A DNA stretch of 64,000 nucleotides from positions 1-64,000 of the forward strand of contig ML014205.1 of the NCBI GenBank assembly GCA_003615045.1, in the 5' to 3' direction. Within the stretch, counting starts at the first letter, position 1, and each line of letters opens with the position of its first letter. Positions 53,119-62,956 of the stretch are shown here, in pieces. The position numbers and the translations under genes are program-made. Under the pieces are notes generated by a model that saw only the letters and a list, made by a program, of their open reading frames with translations, searched no databases and was not told the DNA's origin. This stretch comes from Caulochytrium protostelioides (Eukaryota > Chytridiomycota > Caulochytriomycetes > Caulochytriales > Caulochytriaceae).

Positions 53119-53970
53119 CTAAGATGAGTGCGGCGCGTCGAGAGGAATCGTGGTCATGCCGTCCGAAAAGAGCAGTCGCTGGGGATACTGTGCAAAGCGA
53201 CCAGGCAGGTCAGCGTCAACGACCCATGTTACATCGTACCGCGACCCTGGCCACGTCGACGGGACAGACGCCGGGTCGGCGCCGAGGGCCCGCGCGAGGA
53301 CAGGAAGATATTGATGGGCGCCACAGAGCAGCACGGTTTTGCCCGCATACGCATCGGCCTGCGCGTGCAACGTGCTGATCATCTCTTGAAGATCGTTTTT
53401 ATAAAACGACACCGAAGCGACACCCGCTGGGGCTACAGCCTGTACCACACCCATCATCGTCGCGTCACGGCTGGTCAACCCATCGCACGGGGTCGTCTCT
53501 CGCGCGGCAGATGGCTCGGGACGCCGCGACGAGACCGACGGAAGCACAGCGAGCAACGGCGCGACCGTCTGGTAAGGACGACAGCTCTTGCCCTTCCCGC
53601 CGGGGCGGTCATCAGGATGCTGCGCCACGATGGCGGCGAGCGGGCGGCGGCGGAGCCAACGGGTCATCTCCGCGCGGTGCAGCATGTAACCAACGAGTGC
53701 GAAGGCGCGCTCGTGGCCTTTCGCGGAGAGGAGTGCGTTGTCTTCGTACAGCTTCTTGGCCTGCGGGCCGGGCGGCGCGCCCTCAGGCCACGTGAGCTTC
53801 TCGCCGTGCCGGATGAGAATAAACGTCGTTGTCGGGAACTTGCCGGGGGAGGCGGGAATGCTGGCCGTTGGTGATTTCGGCGCCATGGCCGCGGCGGAAC
53901 GAGCACGAGGCTCGCCGGCGGCGGGGGCCGGGGACGGCGGGGCCATGGTCGGGGAACCAGAGGGCGACAT
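53119..53970 (-). CDS. Histidine phosphatase superfamily protein (phosphoglycerate mutase-like)
   Basis: The catalytic motif LIRHGEKLTWPEG (the RHG signature with the phospho-accepting His) follows a short disordered N-terminus. EDNALLSAKGHERAFALVGYML is typical of the family, a Pro/Arg-rich middle follows, and near the C-terminus TVLLCGAHQYLP supplies the second conserved His. The substrate cannot be told; the family includes mutases, phosphatases and SixA-like proteins. The ATG at 53970 (283 residues) is the first in frame. The frame stays open to 54141 through a run of 15 Asp codons, preceded by gacgtcag, which looks like a splice acceptor. An upstream exon is therefore possible, which would place the poly-Asp run in the protein. 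Confidence 0.75.
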   Translation of the reverse strand: MSPSGSPTMAPPSPAPAAGEPRARSAAAMAPKSPTASIPASPGKFPTTTFILIRHGEKLTWPEGAPPGPQAKKLYEDNALLSAKGHERAFALVGYMLHRAEMTRWLRRRPLAAIVAQHPDDRPGGKGKSCRPYQTVAPLLAVLPSVSSRRPEPSAARETTPCDGLTSRDATMMGVVQAVAPAGVASVSFYKNDLQEMISTLHAQADAYAGKTVLLCGAHQYLPVLARALGADPASVPSTWPGSRYDVTWVVDADLPGRFAQYPQRLLFSDGMTTIPLDAPHSS

Positions 53971-54080
53971 GGCGGTGATCGGTGCCAGGAACGAGTCGTC
54001 GTGGTCGAGCACCCAAGGATGAATGCCCGATTGGATTACAGGGAAGTGAGGTGGCCGTTCTTGAATGCGACGGATCGCGC

Positions 54081-54081
<1 letters not shown>

Positions 54082-54126
<45 letters not shown>
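54082..54126. repeat. (ATC)15 trinucleotide microsatellite
   Basis: Fifteen perfect units. Read on the minus strand in the phosphatase frame they encode Asp x15; in another frame they give Met x15, that is, a ladder of ATG codons directly upstream of the phosphatase. Confidence 0.95.
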
Positions 54127-54570
54127 TGGTGATTGGGCCACTGACGTCGGATGCGATGGGGTAAGCGATCGCCGACCCGCGGGATGTATCCTTCGCCACC
54201 CGCATTAACGACGGCGATGCCCCCGCGATGCCTCCGAGGTCGGTGGTTCGAAGAAATCGGCCCCAATGGCCGGGGCCGCCCCGGTAACGGCATTCTATGA
54301 CGCCGGTCGCTCTCGTCGCTTCTCAACAGTGGAGAGCCAGTGTGACCCAAAAGGGAAGTTACCCCGCCAGATGGCGCAGTCAGATGCTGCGCCTTGCGGG
54401 TCCGAGGATCGCCTTGTCGACCGAGCCCCCCACTCCCATCCTCCGCGGTGCGTTCCCCTGGGCGATGCCTGCCGCGTCGCTCCTTGCTCCCACGATCGAC
54501 AGACGCCGCGCGACTGATACTTGCAAGACCTCATCAAGCAGCTGGTTTTGACATACAAAATCCGATCCCA
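54127..54570. other. Intergenic region between PRI2 and the phosphatase
   Basis: These 440 bp are the 3' flank of PRI2 and the likely promoter or 5' exon of the phosphatase; both genes are on the minus strand. No other feature is supported. Confidence 0.45.
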
Positions 54571-56280
54571 TCACCGTTGTGGCGGCGGCGCCTGCACGAC
54601 CACGGGCACATGCGGTCCCGGTCCCGAGGCCGATGGGGACGCTTGCGGTGCAGTTTTCGAGGCCGCCACCTTGCCCTGTTCCTGCGCGCCGCGGACTAAG
54701 TCGAACCACTGGTTCGGGTGTGTGATGATGGCCGCGGCGCTGCCTGCGTCCGCGTCGGCCGCACCCGGTTCCGGCAGGCCGGTGGCCCCTAGCGCAGGTG
54801 GGCGCGAGTTGCCCCGCGCCGCGAGTTGCCCAGCACCGCGGTCCGAGGCCGCACTGGCCGAGGCGCTGACGGCGGCCTGGGTGACCTCGAAGAGACGCGT
54901 GCAGGCGAGCTGGTAGTGCTGTTCCTTGGCGAGGGCCATGATCTCGTTGACGACGGCCTTGTCGCTCGTGCGGGAGAGAATGTGCCCGCGGAGCGTGTCG
55001 CCCTGGTTGTGCCGGAAGGGACAGCCGTGGTGCTCGCCCGGTCCTGGGGGCGTGCGCGTAATGATCTTCATGCACGAGAAGGGCGTGTAGTTGGTGCGGT
55101 TCCCCTCAATACCGTACGAGTGGCGCAGGTTGTAGGCATACTGCTTCTGGAACTGGTCATCCGTCAAACGGTAGAAGGCCTTGCGCCAGAAGGTGAGTGC
55201 TTCCTCGACGGGCATCCCGATCCCCTTGAGGAAGAGCCAGTACTGAAGACGGCCCTGGTGGCGCAGATGGCCGTCCTGGCGCAGATGGGTATGCAGCTGG
55301 CGCATGCACGGCGGGAAGAGGTTGACTAAACGGTCAACGTCCGCTGCGCCGACCACACCGTTCTTCGACCCGCTCGCGACGTACTCGGACTGCAGGTGCT
55401 GCGACGCCACGGCGCGCAGCATGTCGTGGAGTCGGTCGTCGTCTTCCAGGGCTGGTAGCGCCTTGGCGGTTTCCGCCAGTGCGCTCTCCAGATGTTTCTT
55501 GAACGCATTGACCACGAGCACGATCTGGGCTTCTGACGGCACGTACGCCCAGCCATCGCGCAACACCACAGCGCGTTTGGCCACCAGATCCAACACATTC
55601 TCGAATGGCACGCGGTAGTAGGTCTCCGCCAACACGGCTTCCGCGGTCGCATTGGCTGCGCCTTGGAGCTGTGCCATCAGCCGATGCTTCTCTTTGGCCG
55701 ACACGGTGGTGACTTGCAGATCCAAGCCACTGACGAGCTGCTGGCGCTCCTCGGGCGCGGCCGTCATGTACCGGTGGCGGAACAGCACGACTTCCTGGCG
55801 GACGAACCACTGACGCAGATCAGCCGTTCGGGCATACGCGAGACGTAGCAGGAAATGGCTGATGTGGTCGCGCTTTCGCTCAACAAACAAGGCCTGGGCC
55901 TTTGCCTTGCGCTCCGAGGGAACATCTAGTCCTGTGACACGCATATTCGACGTCAGGGGAAGCAGCGGCTTGAGGACCGCGGCGAGCGCGTGGGTCATGT
56001 CGGCGCCATTGGCGCGCAACTGGATGGTCTCAATCGCTTTCAGCACGTGGAGCCGCGCGAGCACGAGCTGCTCAAACTCGTCGATCGCGATCTCGTACGG
56101 CGGGGGTCGCGTGTAGAAGTTGAGTGTTGTCGGGTACGGCGCCAGCAAGCGCGGCAGCGAATGTGCCATGCCGCTGGCATGCGCCGCGCCGCCGATATGG
56201 CGGACGCCCGCGAGGCCGCCGCCGCCCAGCGACGCGGTCCCGGCGACGGTGCTGTCCTCATCGCGGGACTGCCGGAACAT
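54571..56280 (-). CDS. PRI2: DNA primase large subunit
   Basis: Pri2/PRIM2 is the large subunit of primase in the Pol alpha-primase complex. It binds the [4Fe-4S] cluster and helps start RNA primers. The 569-residue protein (509-528 in human and yeast) has the N-terminal helical domain (YPTTLNFYTRPP, IDEFEQLVLARLHVLKAIE, then DHISHFLLRLAYARTADLRQWFVRQE). The C-terminal iron-sulfur domain shows the four conserved Cys at about 325 (LFPPCMRQLH), 403 (FSCMKI), 420 (HHGCPFRH) and 460 (YQLACTRLFE). LRHSYGIEGNRTNYTPFSCMKII is the most characteristic block. The protein ends with a Pro/Ala-rich tail after the domain. The start is the first ATG, in a single exon. Confidence 0.96.
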   Translation of the reverse strand: MFRQSRDEDSTVAGTASLGGGGLAGVRHIGGAAHASGMAHSLPRLLAPYPTTLNFYTRPPPYEIAIDEFEQLVLARLHVLKAIETIQLRANGADMTHALAAVLKPLLPLTSNMRVTGLDVPSERKAKAQALFVERKRDHISHFLLRLAYARTADLRQWFVRQEVVLFRHRYMTAAPEERQQLVSGLDLQVTTVSAKEKHRLMAQLQGAANATAEAVLAETYYRVPFENVLDLVAKRAVVLRDGWAYVPSEAQIVLVVNAFKKHLESALAETAKALPALEDDDRLHDMLRAVASQHLQSEYVASGSKNGVVGAADVDRLVNLFPPCMRQLHTHLRQDGHLRHQGRLQYWLFLKGIGMPVEEALTFWRKAFYRLTDDQFQKQYAYNLRHSYGIEGNRTNYTPFSCMKIITRTPPGPGEHHGCPFRHNQGDTLRGHILSRTSDKAVVNEIMALAKEQHYQLACTRLFEVTQAAVSASASAASDRGAGQLAARGNSRPPALGATGLPEPGAADADAGSAAAIITHPNQWFDLVRGAQEQGKVAASKTAPQASPSASGPGPHVPVVVQAPPPQR

Positions 56281-56888
56281 GGCGAAAGAGCGACGTCTGG
56301 GTCAGGGAAGAGGCCAGGGACAGAGCTTGCAAACCCACTGCGGAACAATGCAACGGGTGGTGGTGGTGGTGGTGGTGGTGATCGGCATGGAATAGCGCTT
56401 GTCGTCGACGCCATGGCGGACCGACGCCTGACAACCGCGTATCAGGCCGATGCGTCGCATCGCCCCGCGAGTCGTTTCGATGTCAGGAAGGCCTCATCTC
56501 CACTCTCATGCTCGTCTCTACCAGCCTTCAGGGTCCTGGCCCTGCGGTTGGGGTTGCGGCGGCTGGGTTTCGACAAGCCGGGGCTAGAGCCAGGGCGAGG
56601 CAACCGCAAGCCAAGCGCCGTCGGGGCCCGCCGCCCGTCCCACGGATCCGCCCATCGGGGTGCTTGGAGGCCTGGGGCGGGACATAACGTGGCGTGGCGG
56701 AGCCATGCAGCGACAGCGGGAACCGACTCGACGCATGGGCATGCGTGGGCAGCCATGCCGGCCAACCGAGGTCGTAAGACCTAGAACTGCTGGCGTCACG
56801 AACCCCCGTGATCTTTCCAGGCCTTCCTAGACTCGAAGGGAAGAGGATGAATGAGGCTGTATTCAGGTTCATTATCGAGAGAGTTGGC
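56281..56888. other. Intergenic region PRI2/PPIL3
   Basis: This 608-bp stretch lies between two minus-strand genes. A (GGT)n run at about 56358-56381 lies just upstream of PRI2. No gene is recognised. Confidence 0.5.
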
Positions 56889-57441
56889 TTAGAGCGCTTT
56901 CTGCGCGACCGGGTTGGCATGGATCGTGACCGACCGAAGGTAGACCGGTGTCACTGGCCGGCTCTTGGCGTCGACGGCCACGTGCTCCAGGGTCTCCAGG
57001 GTGTCCCATCCGTCAATTACGCGCCCAAACACCGTGTTTTTGCTGTCGAGGTGCGGCTGTTTGGCATAGCAGATGTAGAACTGCGAAGCGTTTGTATCGG
57101 GTGTGCCCTTGTTGGCCATCGCGAGGATTCCGCGGGCATTATGCTTCAGCGTAGGCTTGATCTCGTCCTGAAATGGCGCACCCCAGATGCTCTGGCCGCC
57201 CTTGCCGGTGCCCGTGGGATCGCCGGTCTGCACCATAAAACCCTTCATATTGCGGTGGAACTTGCAGTTGTCGTACGAGCCCCGCGCGCACAGTGCAAGG
57301 AAGTTCTCAGCCGTCCGCGGCGTTGCCTCGCAGAAGACTTCCACCTTGAGGTCACCAAGATCCGTATGAAGCGTGACCGACTGCAACAGATGACGGGCCG
57401 TATGGGGCGAGAGACGAGGTAACCGATAACATCATCACCAT
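56889..57441 (-). CDS. PPIL3: Peptidyl-prolyl isomerase of the PPIL3 cyclophilin family
   Basis: This spliceosome-associated cyclophilin catalyses prolyl cis-trans isomerisation. The proposed model is complement(join(56889..57380, 57439..57441)), 164 residues (161 in human PPIL3). It reads SVTLHTDLGDLKVEVFCEATPRTAENFLALCA, then FHRNMKGFMVQTGDPTGTGKGG, SIWGAPFQDE, LKHNARGILAMANKGTPDTNASQF and KQPHLDSKNTVFGRVIDG. The catalytic Arg (FHRN) and GFMVQTGD are intact. The cyclosporin-binding Trp of CypA is His (PHLD), as in PPIL3. The open frame begins at TTG inside tgttgcag, which looks like an acceptor. A 58-bp intron (donor GTGATG) links it to an exon that is only the ATG, giving M-SVTLHTD as in the family. 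Confidence 0.92.
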
Positions 57442-58399
57442 CCACGTCACGGAGTAAAATGCATGACGAACAAATCATGAAGAAAGAGATAACGATCGAC
57501 CGAGGGGTGAGTCATCGTCATGGGGTGGTGCTATTGGTTATCAAACGACACGCACCACGGCGACTGCACGCGCCGTCGTCGGATGCCGTTACCATCACGT
57601 CAGGATGCGGGCGATCGCAGCATGGGAGCACACCTCGAGGCGAGGTCTAGCTTGGCGAGGCAAGAGGCGGGCACAGAACGGAAGCGGGCAGAACAACAAG
57701 GGCACTGGCGGGCAATACGTTGCTTTGTGGAGTAGCCCAAGCCGCGGCGCTCGTCCGAGCAGACCGGCGTGGGCCTCGCCCGATCCGGTCGGGTACAGCG
57801 ACGACGTGGGATCGTTTCGCCGCCACGTGATGGCGACGGCGATGGCGACTGCGATAGTGATGCCGACTGCCGCGCCTTCACGTCCCCTCCCGTTTGGCGG
57901 CGGCGCTGGCTTTGCTTCCCGCAGCCCCATACTGGCGCGGCGGGGCTGCCAATGCGTGGCGCACTTTCGCCGCTCAGGGCCTGTCGGTCAGGCGCCACAG
58001 GCGGCTTGATGGGGCGCCGCTCCGGCTGGTGCCGCCGTCCGACGCGAATCCGTATCCAGCCGTCCTTGAAGGCCGCCATGAAGGCCACCCCTTCTGACGG
58101 CGTTTCTGCGTTCAATCAAAGAAACAAAGATCTTTCATTGTAGAAACTAGCAATAAAAGCGTATGAGGTCCCAGACTCGGAGTAGACGGCCCGCCACACG
58201 TGACGTGCCGCGGCCTCTCTCCGGCCAGATTGTAATAAGAGAATGGAAGCACCCCGCTCTGACCCGTCGTCAGCGGTTCTTCTCTGGGGGCGACAGAGAC
58301 CCTCCGCCGAGACGAGGCGCGACACGGCGACCGAGAGCGGTCATCTCGTCGTCCGCCGCCGGCTCGGGAAGATGGAATCATCCGCCCCGAACGAAGAGT
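57442..58399. other. Intergenic region PPIL3/cyclin
   Basis: This 958-bp stretch lies between two minus-strand genes. Open frames of up to about 170 residues look compositional and match no family. A GATGGCGAC-type repeat lies at about 57830-57865. It likely includes the PPIL3 promoter and the cyclin 3' UTR. Confidence 0.45.
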
Positions 58400-59686
58400 C
58401 TACGCTCTGCGCAGTTGCGAGAGAACGCTCGCAGTGCGCTGGGCGAGACGTTTTGTCACCGGCACGCGTGCCGCGGCGGCGGCCGAGGGTGGCGCCGTCC
58501 GATGCGAGACCGCCTCCGTCGACAACGACGACGAGGTCGACGGACGCAGCAGCCCTGCGTCGTTCTCCGGAAACGAATAGGTACCGGGGCGCAGGGCATC
58601 GCTCAGGCCGTCGGCGCCGTGCTCGTGCCCATGCCGTGCGTGCCGTGCGTGAAGCGCGTCATGCGGCGGCGGTGTCAAGAGCGTTGACGACCCCACAGAC
58701 GATGTCAGCGCGCTGTCCGTGATCGAGCCCCTCGAGTGCGGGCGCTGCGGGTCCTGGACCGGGGTGCTCGCGTCACGCGTCCACGCGATGTCGTGCTGGA
58801 GCTGGCGCGCCGCATCGATGGGCCCAGCCTCGCGGCGGAGACGATCGGCGGGGCCTTCGATGCGGGGATCCGACCACATGCTGCGGTGCTCGTCCCAGAA
58901 CTGGCCCACGTGCTTCAGCCAAAGCTTCCAATCGAGGGGCGTCACGCAGAAGTCGTATTGCAGGTCGCGGCAGAGCTTGACCTCCCACTTGATGATACGA
59001 TGGATCGGTATCCCGAAGAGCCGCGTCCAGCGACGGCAGGAGAGGGGGCGGTCTTCGAGGGTTTTGCCGGCCAGGATGAGGCACGTCGCCCAGCAATGCC
59101 ACTTCTCCGAGTCCCCGCGACGGTCGCTCCTCTCGGCGTCGCGGTCCCGGCGGGGCCACGGCATGATATCGCGGATCTGCTTCCACTTGCACGCAAAGTA
59201 GAGCGCCAGATAAACGACGGACGGCTGGACCCGCGCCTTGTCCAGCACGCTCGTGACGGCGCCCTTGATGCGTGGACAGCACAGAATAAACGCGGTCAGC
59301 TCGCCCATGAAGACGACGTCGCCGCCCATTAGCTGAAAGAGACTCGCACTGCTGAGCCCTGCTTGGCGGAGTTCCATGAAGAGCGCCGCGTTGCCGAGCG
59401 GCAGCTGGTGGAGGAGCGGCGCCAGCTGCTTGAGGGTCATGGCCACGGACGCGCGGGCGTTGGCGCTCGAGATGGACACCGATGTGCGATCGGTGCTTGG
59501 CACGCGGCGGAGGCCATGGCGGCGGTTCGAAGGATGGGGTTGGATGGCGCCGTGTTTGGCGAGCGTCACGGGCGTAATGAGGCCGTCTGACTCGGCTGGG
59601 TCGCCGACAAGCGTCGCCGCGGGCGAGGGCTTGACGCTGACCGGCGTGGCGATACGCCCAGGCAGCGTCGCCGTGCGCATGGCCAT
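58400..59686 (-). CDS. Pho80/Pcl-type cyclin
   Basis: The 428-residue protein has one cyclin box at about residues 100-260. LGNAALFMELRQAGLSSASLFQ and VYLALYFACKWKQI precede the strongest block, EKWHCWATCLILAGKTLEDRPLSCRRWTRLFGIPIHRIIKWEVKLCRDLQYDFCVTPLDW. The order Cys-Trp-Ala...LILA-K...ED...W..L.GI...I...E...L..L.YD is that of Pho85-binding cyclins (Pcl1/Pcl2, and animal cyclin Y more distantly). Such cyclins direct a Pho85-type kinase in polarity, cell cycle or phosphate control. The N-terminal 90 and C-terminal 150 residues are Ser/Thr/Pro-rich with possible CDK sites. The start is the first of two near ATGs. No gene symbol is given since Pcl subfamilies cannot be separated by eye. Confidence 0.8.
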   Translation of the reverse strand: MAMRTATLPGRIATPVSVKPSPAATLVGDPAESDGLITPVTLAKHGAIQPHPSNRRHGLRRVPSTDRTSVSISSANARASVAMTLKQLAPLLHQLPLGNAALFMELRQAGLSSASLFQLMGGDVVFMGELTAFILCCPRIKGAVTSVLDKARVQPSVVYLALYFACKWKQIRDIMPWPRRDRDAERSDRRGDSEKWHCWATCLILAGKTLEDRPLSCRRWTRLFGIPIHRIIKWEVKLCRDLQYDFCVTPLDWKLWLKHVGQFWDEHRSMWSDPRIEGPADRLRREAGPIDAARQLQHDIAWTRDASTPVQDPQRPHSRGSITDSALTSSVGSSTLLTPPPHDALHARHARHGHEHGADGLSDALRPGTYSFPENDAGLLRPSTSSSLSTEAVSHRTAPPSAAAAARVPVTKRLAQRTASVLSQLRRA

Positions 59687-61534
59687 CAGGGGGCGGTGGA
59701 CACGTAGAAGCTGGATAAGGAAGACGTTGTTCTAGAAAACTGGGCGAATCAGGGGTTGGAGGGTGATCGCCGAGTTGGATGCCGGATGCGTTAACGATGC
59801 CGAGCTCAAGTTCGTAGCGACGGTGCTCGTATCGAAGCGCGATGAGACGGTGGTCATGAACCGAAATACCCGCTCACCCTTCCATGAATAACATGTTCCA
59901 TTTTACGAAAACGCCACGGGACTCATCGTTTCATGCTAAACGCTATTGTTCGCCAACGCAGGGCAAGATGGCGATGTGACATGCGCGCTTACTCGCTGTC
60001 CGTTGTCGCCGGCATCTTCACGCTCGGTGTCGTCGATGCCCAGCAACAGGCGTTCCTTGCCATCGGCCACGGTCGCTGACGGCGTTCAAGACGGTGGCCC
60101 AGATGGCGGCCTCTCCTTCGCCGGATCCTTCTGTCCTCGTCGGCAGGGCCTGCCCCGAGTCGTGACGCTAAAGTCAGCGGAAGCCTCTTACGCCGTGGCG
60201 TCACGGTGCGACGTGAAGCGGTGAAGTTCTGTTCTCCCGCAAGCCGTCACAGGCGCTCTTACGCTCCGACGGCTACCTCGTGTGCAAGTGGTCGCGAAGA
60301 AATGATACCCGTACTGGTCGGCACGGACCCTCCGCGTCGCACTGACCAGCCGCGGGCGGCCTGACTTGGAAGGTTGTCGAGGAAAAATAAAATCTGGGCT
60401 GACGGGAGGGGGTCTTCGGTGGCGCATGCCACGCGGTGAAGGGATGTGGATGCAGGTGCAGACTCGAGAGGATGCCGAGGCACCAGCGCCACGCGGCCAT
60501 CACGGCGGCCAGGTACGTAATGACGGGACGGTCGGCGTCGCCGTCCTGCAGCGGTAACGGCAGCCCGGCGTTTGCTGGTCGCTACACGGGGTTCTGGAGC
60601 TCATCCAGTACGCACGCCGTCTGGTGCGGCGGGAGCGGCCTTGACGGCGGATCGCGGAAGTCGGCGGCCTTGGGCGCGGCGAGCACACCCGGCCGCTTGG
60701 GGACGAGCTGCAGGCCGGCGGGCGAGGCCGAGACATCGTGGTTGATCTGAGAGTCAACTGGCATCATGAAAACGGAGCCCATCCGGGCGACCGGGCCGAG
60801 CCGGTTCGCCAGCAGCGCCGTGACCACCGTCGGCTGGTGCGACAGCATTCTAACCCCTTCCCAGTTTTGAGCTTGGTGGAGATCGCGGCAGCAACGCCGC
60901 GTACATGAACATGAACTTGCCGGTTCATCTCGGAGGTACGCCAGCAAACGGACCTCCCGCGTAATAATCCCTTTGAATCCACCTTGATGGAAAAGGTGCT
61001 CCATCTCACCCTGGCGCCCCCCGAGTCGTCAGTCTTGGGCGTTCGTCTTTGGTGCCACGATCGTTCGTCATCATATCATCCGCTCTTCCGGTGAGGCGGC
61101 TCGGTGGTACAGTCGCGCGCGCGCGCTGAACAGCGAAACGGCAAAGCTGCCGCTTGCGTGGTCGGATACGTCCGACGTGCCCGACGCGCCGGCGCCTGTG
61201 GCGGGTCGGACGGCGCCCGTGCCGGCGCCCGTGGGGGCCGTGTCGTCGCCGGCCCGGTCGTGGGAGCGGTAACGAGGGACCATCGAGGGCGATGATCGCA
61301 GGCCATCCCACGGCCATGGCCAGGGTAGGACCGGCTGAAGCGTGAAGAGTGTGGCGCGATGACTCGTCACTGACGAGCGTGGAATCGATCCACGGCGACC
61401 CCACGTGGCGCGTCGTAGTGCCATGCCGCTACCCGTGACCCGCTCTCGACCATCGTGGCCCGTTGCCCGTGGATCGTCCGCTTGTCGTCGGACCGCCCTC
61501 TTCGCTGAGCTGGTGCAGTGTGTGCGTTCACGTC
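59687..61534. other. Divergent 1.8-kb region between the cyclin and PPP phosphatase genes
   Basis: The region holds the promoters of both flanking genes and is partly AT-richer (about 59850-59950). A minus-strand frame (60582-61004, 140 residues from an ATG) has a less skewed composition than the usual spurious frames here, but I recognise nothing in it. No RNA gene is seen. Confidence 0.45.
60582..61004 (-). CDS. Hypothetical small ORF, possibly spurious or decayed
   Basis: This 140-residue frame starts with ATG (MEHLFHQGGFKGIITREV). It contains a balanced set of residues rather than the Arg/Ala/Pro bias of shadow frames, which is the only reason to list it. There is no recognisable domain, signal peptide or membrane segment. 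It could be an exon of an unidentified gene or debris of a mobile element. Confidence 0.15.
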   Translation of the reverse strand: MEHLFHQGGFKGIITREVRLLAYLRDEPASSCSCTRRCCRDLHQAQNWEGVRMLSHQPTVVTALLANRLGPVARMGSVFMMPVDSQINHDVSASPAGLQLVPKRPGVLAAPKAADFRDPPSRPLPPHQTACVLDELQNPV

Positions 61535-62947
61535 ATGGCTCATCCACCCCGCCACCGTACCACATCTCCGCACTGTTCTCCGGCTGACCCCTACGCTTGC
61601 TCCGACGACGAGAGCGACAGCCCGACCTCGACGACGGCGCTGCGAGGCGCTGCTGCGGGTGCCGTCGAATCGGGTCTTCCATCTGACAACCGCAAGCCGG
61701 CTCGCCGCCTACTCGCCATGCCACGCTTCCGCACGTGGGTCGCGGCACTGCTCCTGACCTGCGTTTACTTTGGCTGGCGCTTGCACTCGCTCAGATACGA
61801 GTCCGTCCCTGATGCGCAGGTCGATACCGTATCGGAGCTGCAGCATCAAAAATCTTTGATTCGTGAGACAACCACCCTCGCAGCCCAGGCGCAGCCGGCG
61901 CCCGATCGGTCGGATCACCTGGCGGCGTACACGCCCGTCACGCCGTCACGACTTGAAGACGACAGGAAGGGTCAAGCGAGTGTACCTCATGCCCCTAGCA
62001 ACGACCAGGCCGTGGCCGCCGCCGCTGCTGATGCCAATGCTGCTGCCGCTGAAGATGCTGAAACCGCTGAAGCTGCTGGTGTGGAGCCGCCGTCGCCGCC
62101 GGCCGGCCCCATCGTCCCGACGCGCCCTGGCGCGTGGCGTATCTTAGCAATCGGCGATCTTCACGGCGACTGGATGCATGCCATCAAATCGCTGCGTACC
62201 GCGGGCGTCATTGATGCGAAGCACAATTGGATTGCGGGCGATGCAACATTTGTGCAGACCGGCGATATCGTGGACAGGGGTGATGACACCATTCGCCTAT
62301 ACGAGTTGATGCGCAAGCTGACTCAGCAAGCGCGCGCCGCTGGCGGCGAAGTCCGGCAGCTGCTCGGCAACCACGAGGTGATGAATATGGAGGGCGATCT
62401 GCGATACGTGACGCCGGGCGACGTCGCAAAAGCCGGTGGCGACGAAGCCCGTCGGCTGCTGTGGTCCAAGCAGGGCTGGATCGGGCAGTATCTGCGTGAG
62501 CTCAACATCACGACGATGGTCCACGGCCACGTGTTTGTCCACGGTGGCGTCAATGTCGATTGGGCCAAGCAAGGGTTGGATGTGATCAATATGCTCGGCC
62601 GCGTGCTGCTGCAGGCGGAACAACAGTTCATGTTCGACCACTCGATGCTGCACGACCCCCACGGCCCGCTGTGGTACCGTGGCTACGCCTTGGATCCGGA
62701 GCCGGTCGCCTGCCGCAATGTCGAGGAAGCGCTCGGTTATCTGGGCGCGAAGCGAATCGTGATGGGCCATACGCCGCAGCTCGAGACTGGCAAGATCTTG
62801 TCGCGCTGCGATGGCCGTATTCTCATTATCGACATCGGCATCAGCCAAGTCTATGGTGGGCATACGGGTGCCGTCGAAATTACGCCGACCACTGTCGAGG
62901 CCATCTATGTTGGGGGTCGTCAGCGCTTGATTGAGGATGGCGTTTAA
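61535..62947 (+). CDS. Membrane-anchored Shewanella-like PPP phosphatase (calcineurin-type metallophosphoesterase)
   Basis: The 470-residue protein has a cytosolic-looking N-terminus and one membrane segment (about residues 65-85, TWVAALLLTCVYFGWRL). A Pro/Ala-rich stalk of about 100 residues leads to a metallophosphoesterase domain. PPP motifs in order are GDLHGDW (about 207-213), FVQTGDIVDRGDDT, LLGNHEVMNMEGD, VHGHVFVHGGVN and IVMGHTPQ near the end, so all six metal ligands are present. The MNMEGDLRYV context and the HGGV/MGHTP spacing are those of the SLP subfamily known from bacteria, plants, protists and some fungi. The topology suggests a type II protein with the catalytic domain in the secretory lumen or outside. 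The open frame extends to 61463 from a non-ATG codon; the first ATG, 61535, is used. Fanzor remnant D starts 9 bp after the stop. Confidence 0.85.
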   Translation: MAHPPRHRTTSPHCSPADPYACSDDESDSPTSTTALRGAAAGAVESGLPSDNRKPARRLLAMPRFRTWVAALLLTCVYFGWRLHSLRYESVPDAQVDTVSELQHQKSLIRETTTLAAQAQPAPDRSDHLAAYTPVTPSRLEDDRKGQASVPHAPSNDQAVAAAAADANAAAAEDAETAEAAGVEPPSPPAGPIVPTRPGAWRILAIGDLHGDWMHAIKSLRTAGVIDAKHNWIAGDATFVQTGDIVDRGDDTIRLYELMRKLTQQARAAGGEVRQLLGNHEVMNMEGDLRYVTPGDVAKAGGDEARRLLWSKQGWIGQYLRELNITTMVHGHVFVHGGVNVDWAKQGLDVINMLGRVLLQAEQQFMFDHSMLHDPHGPLWYRGYALDPEPVACRNVEEALGYLGAKRIVMGHTPQLETGKILSRCDGRILIIDIGISQVYGGHTGAVEITPTTVEAIYVGGRQRLIEDGV

Positions 62948-62956
62948 AGAATCTGT

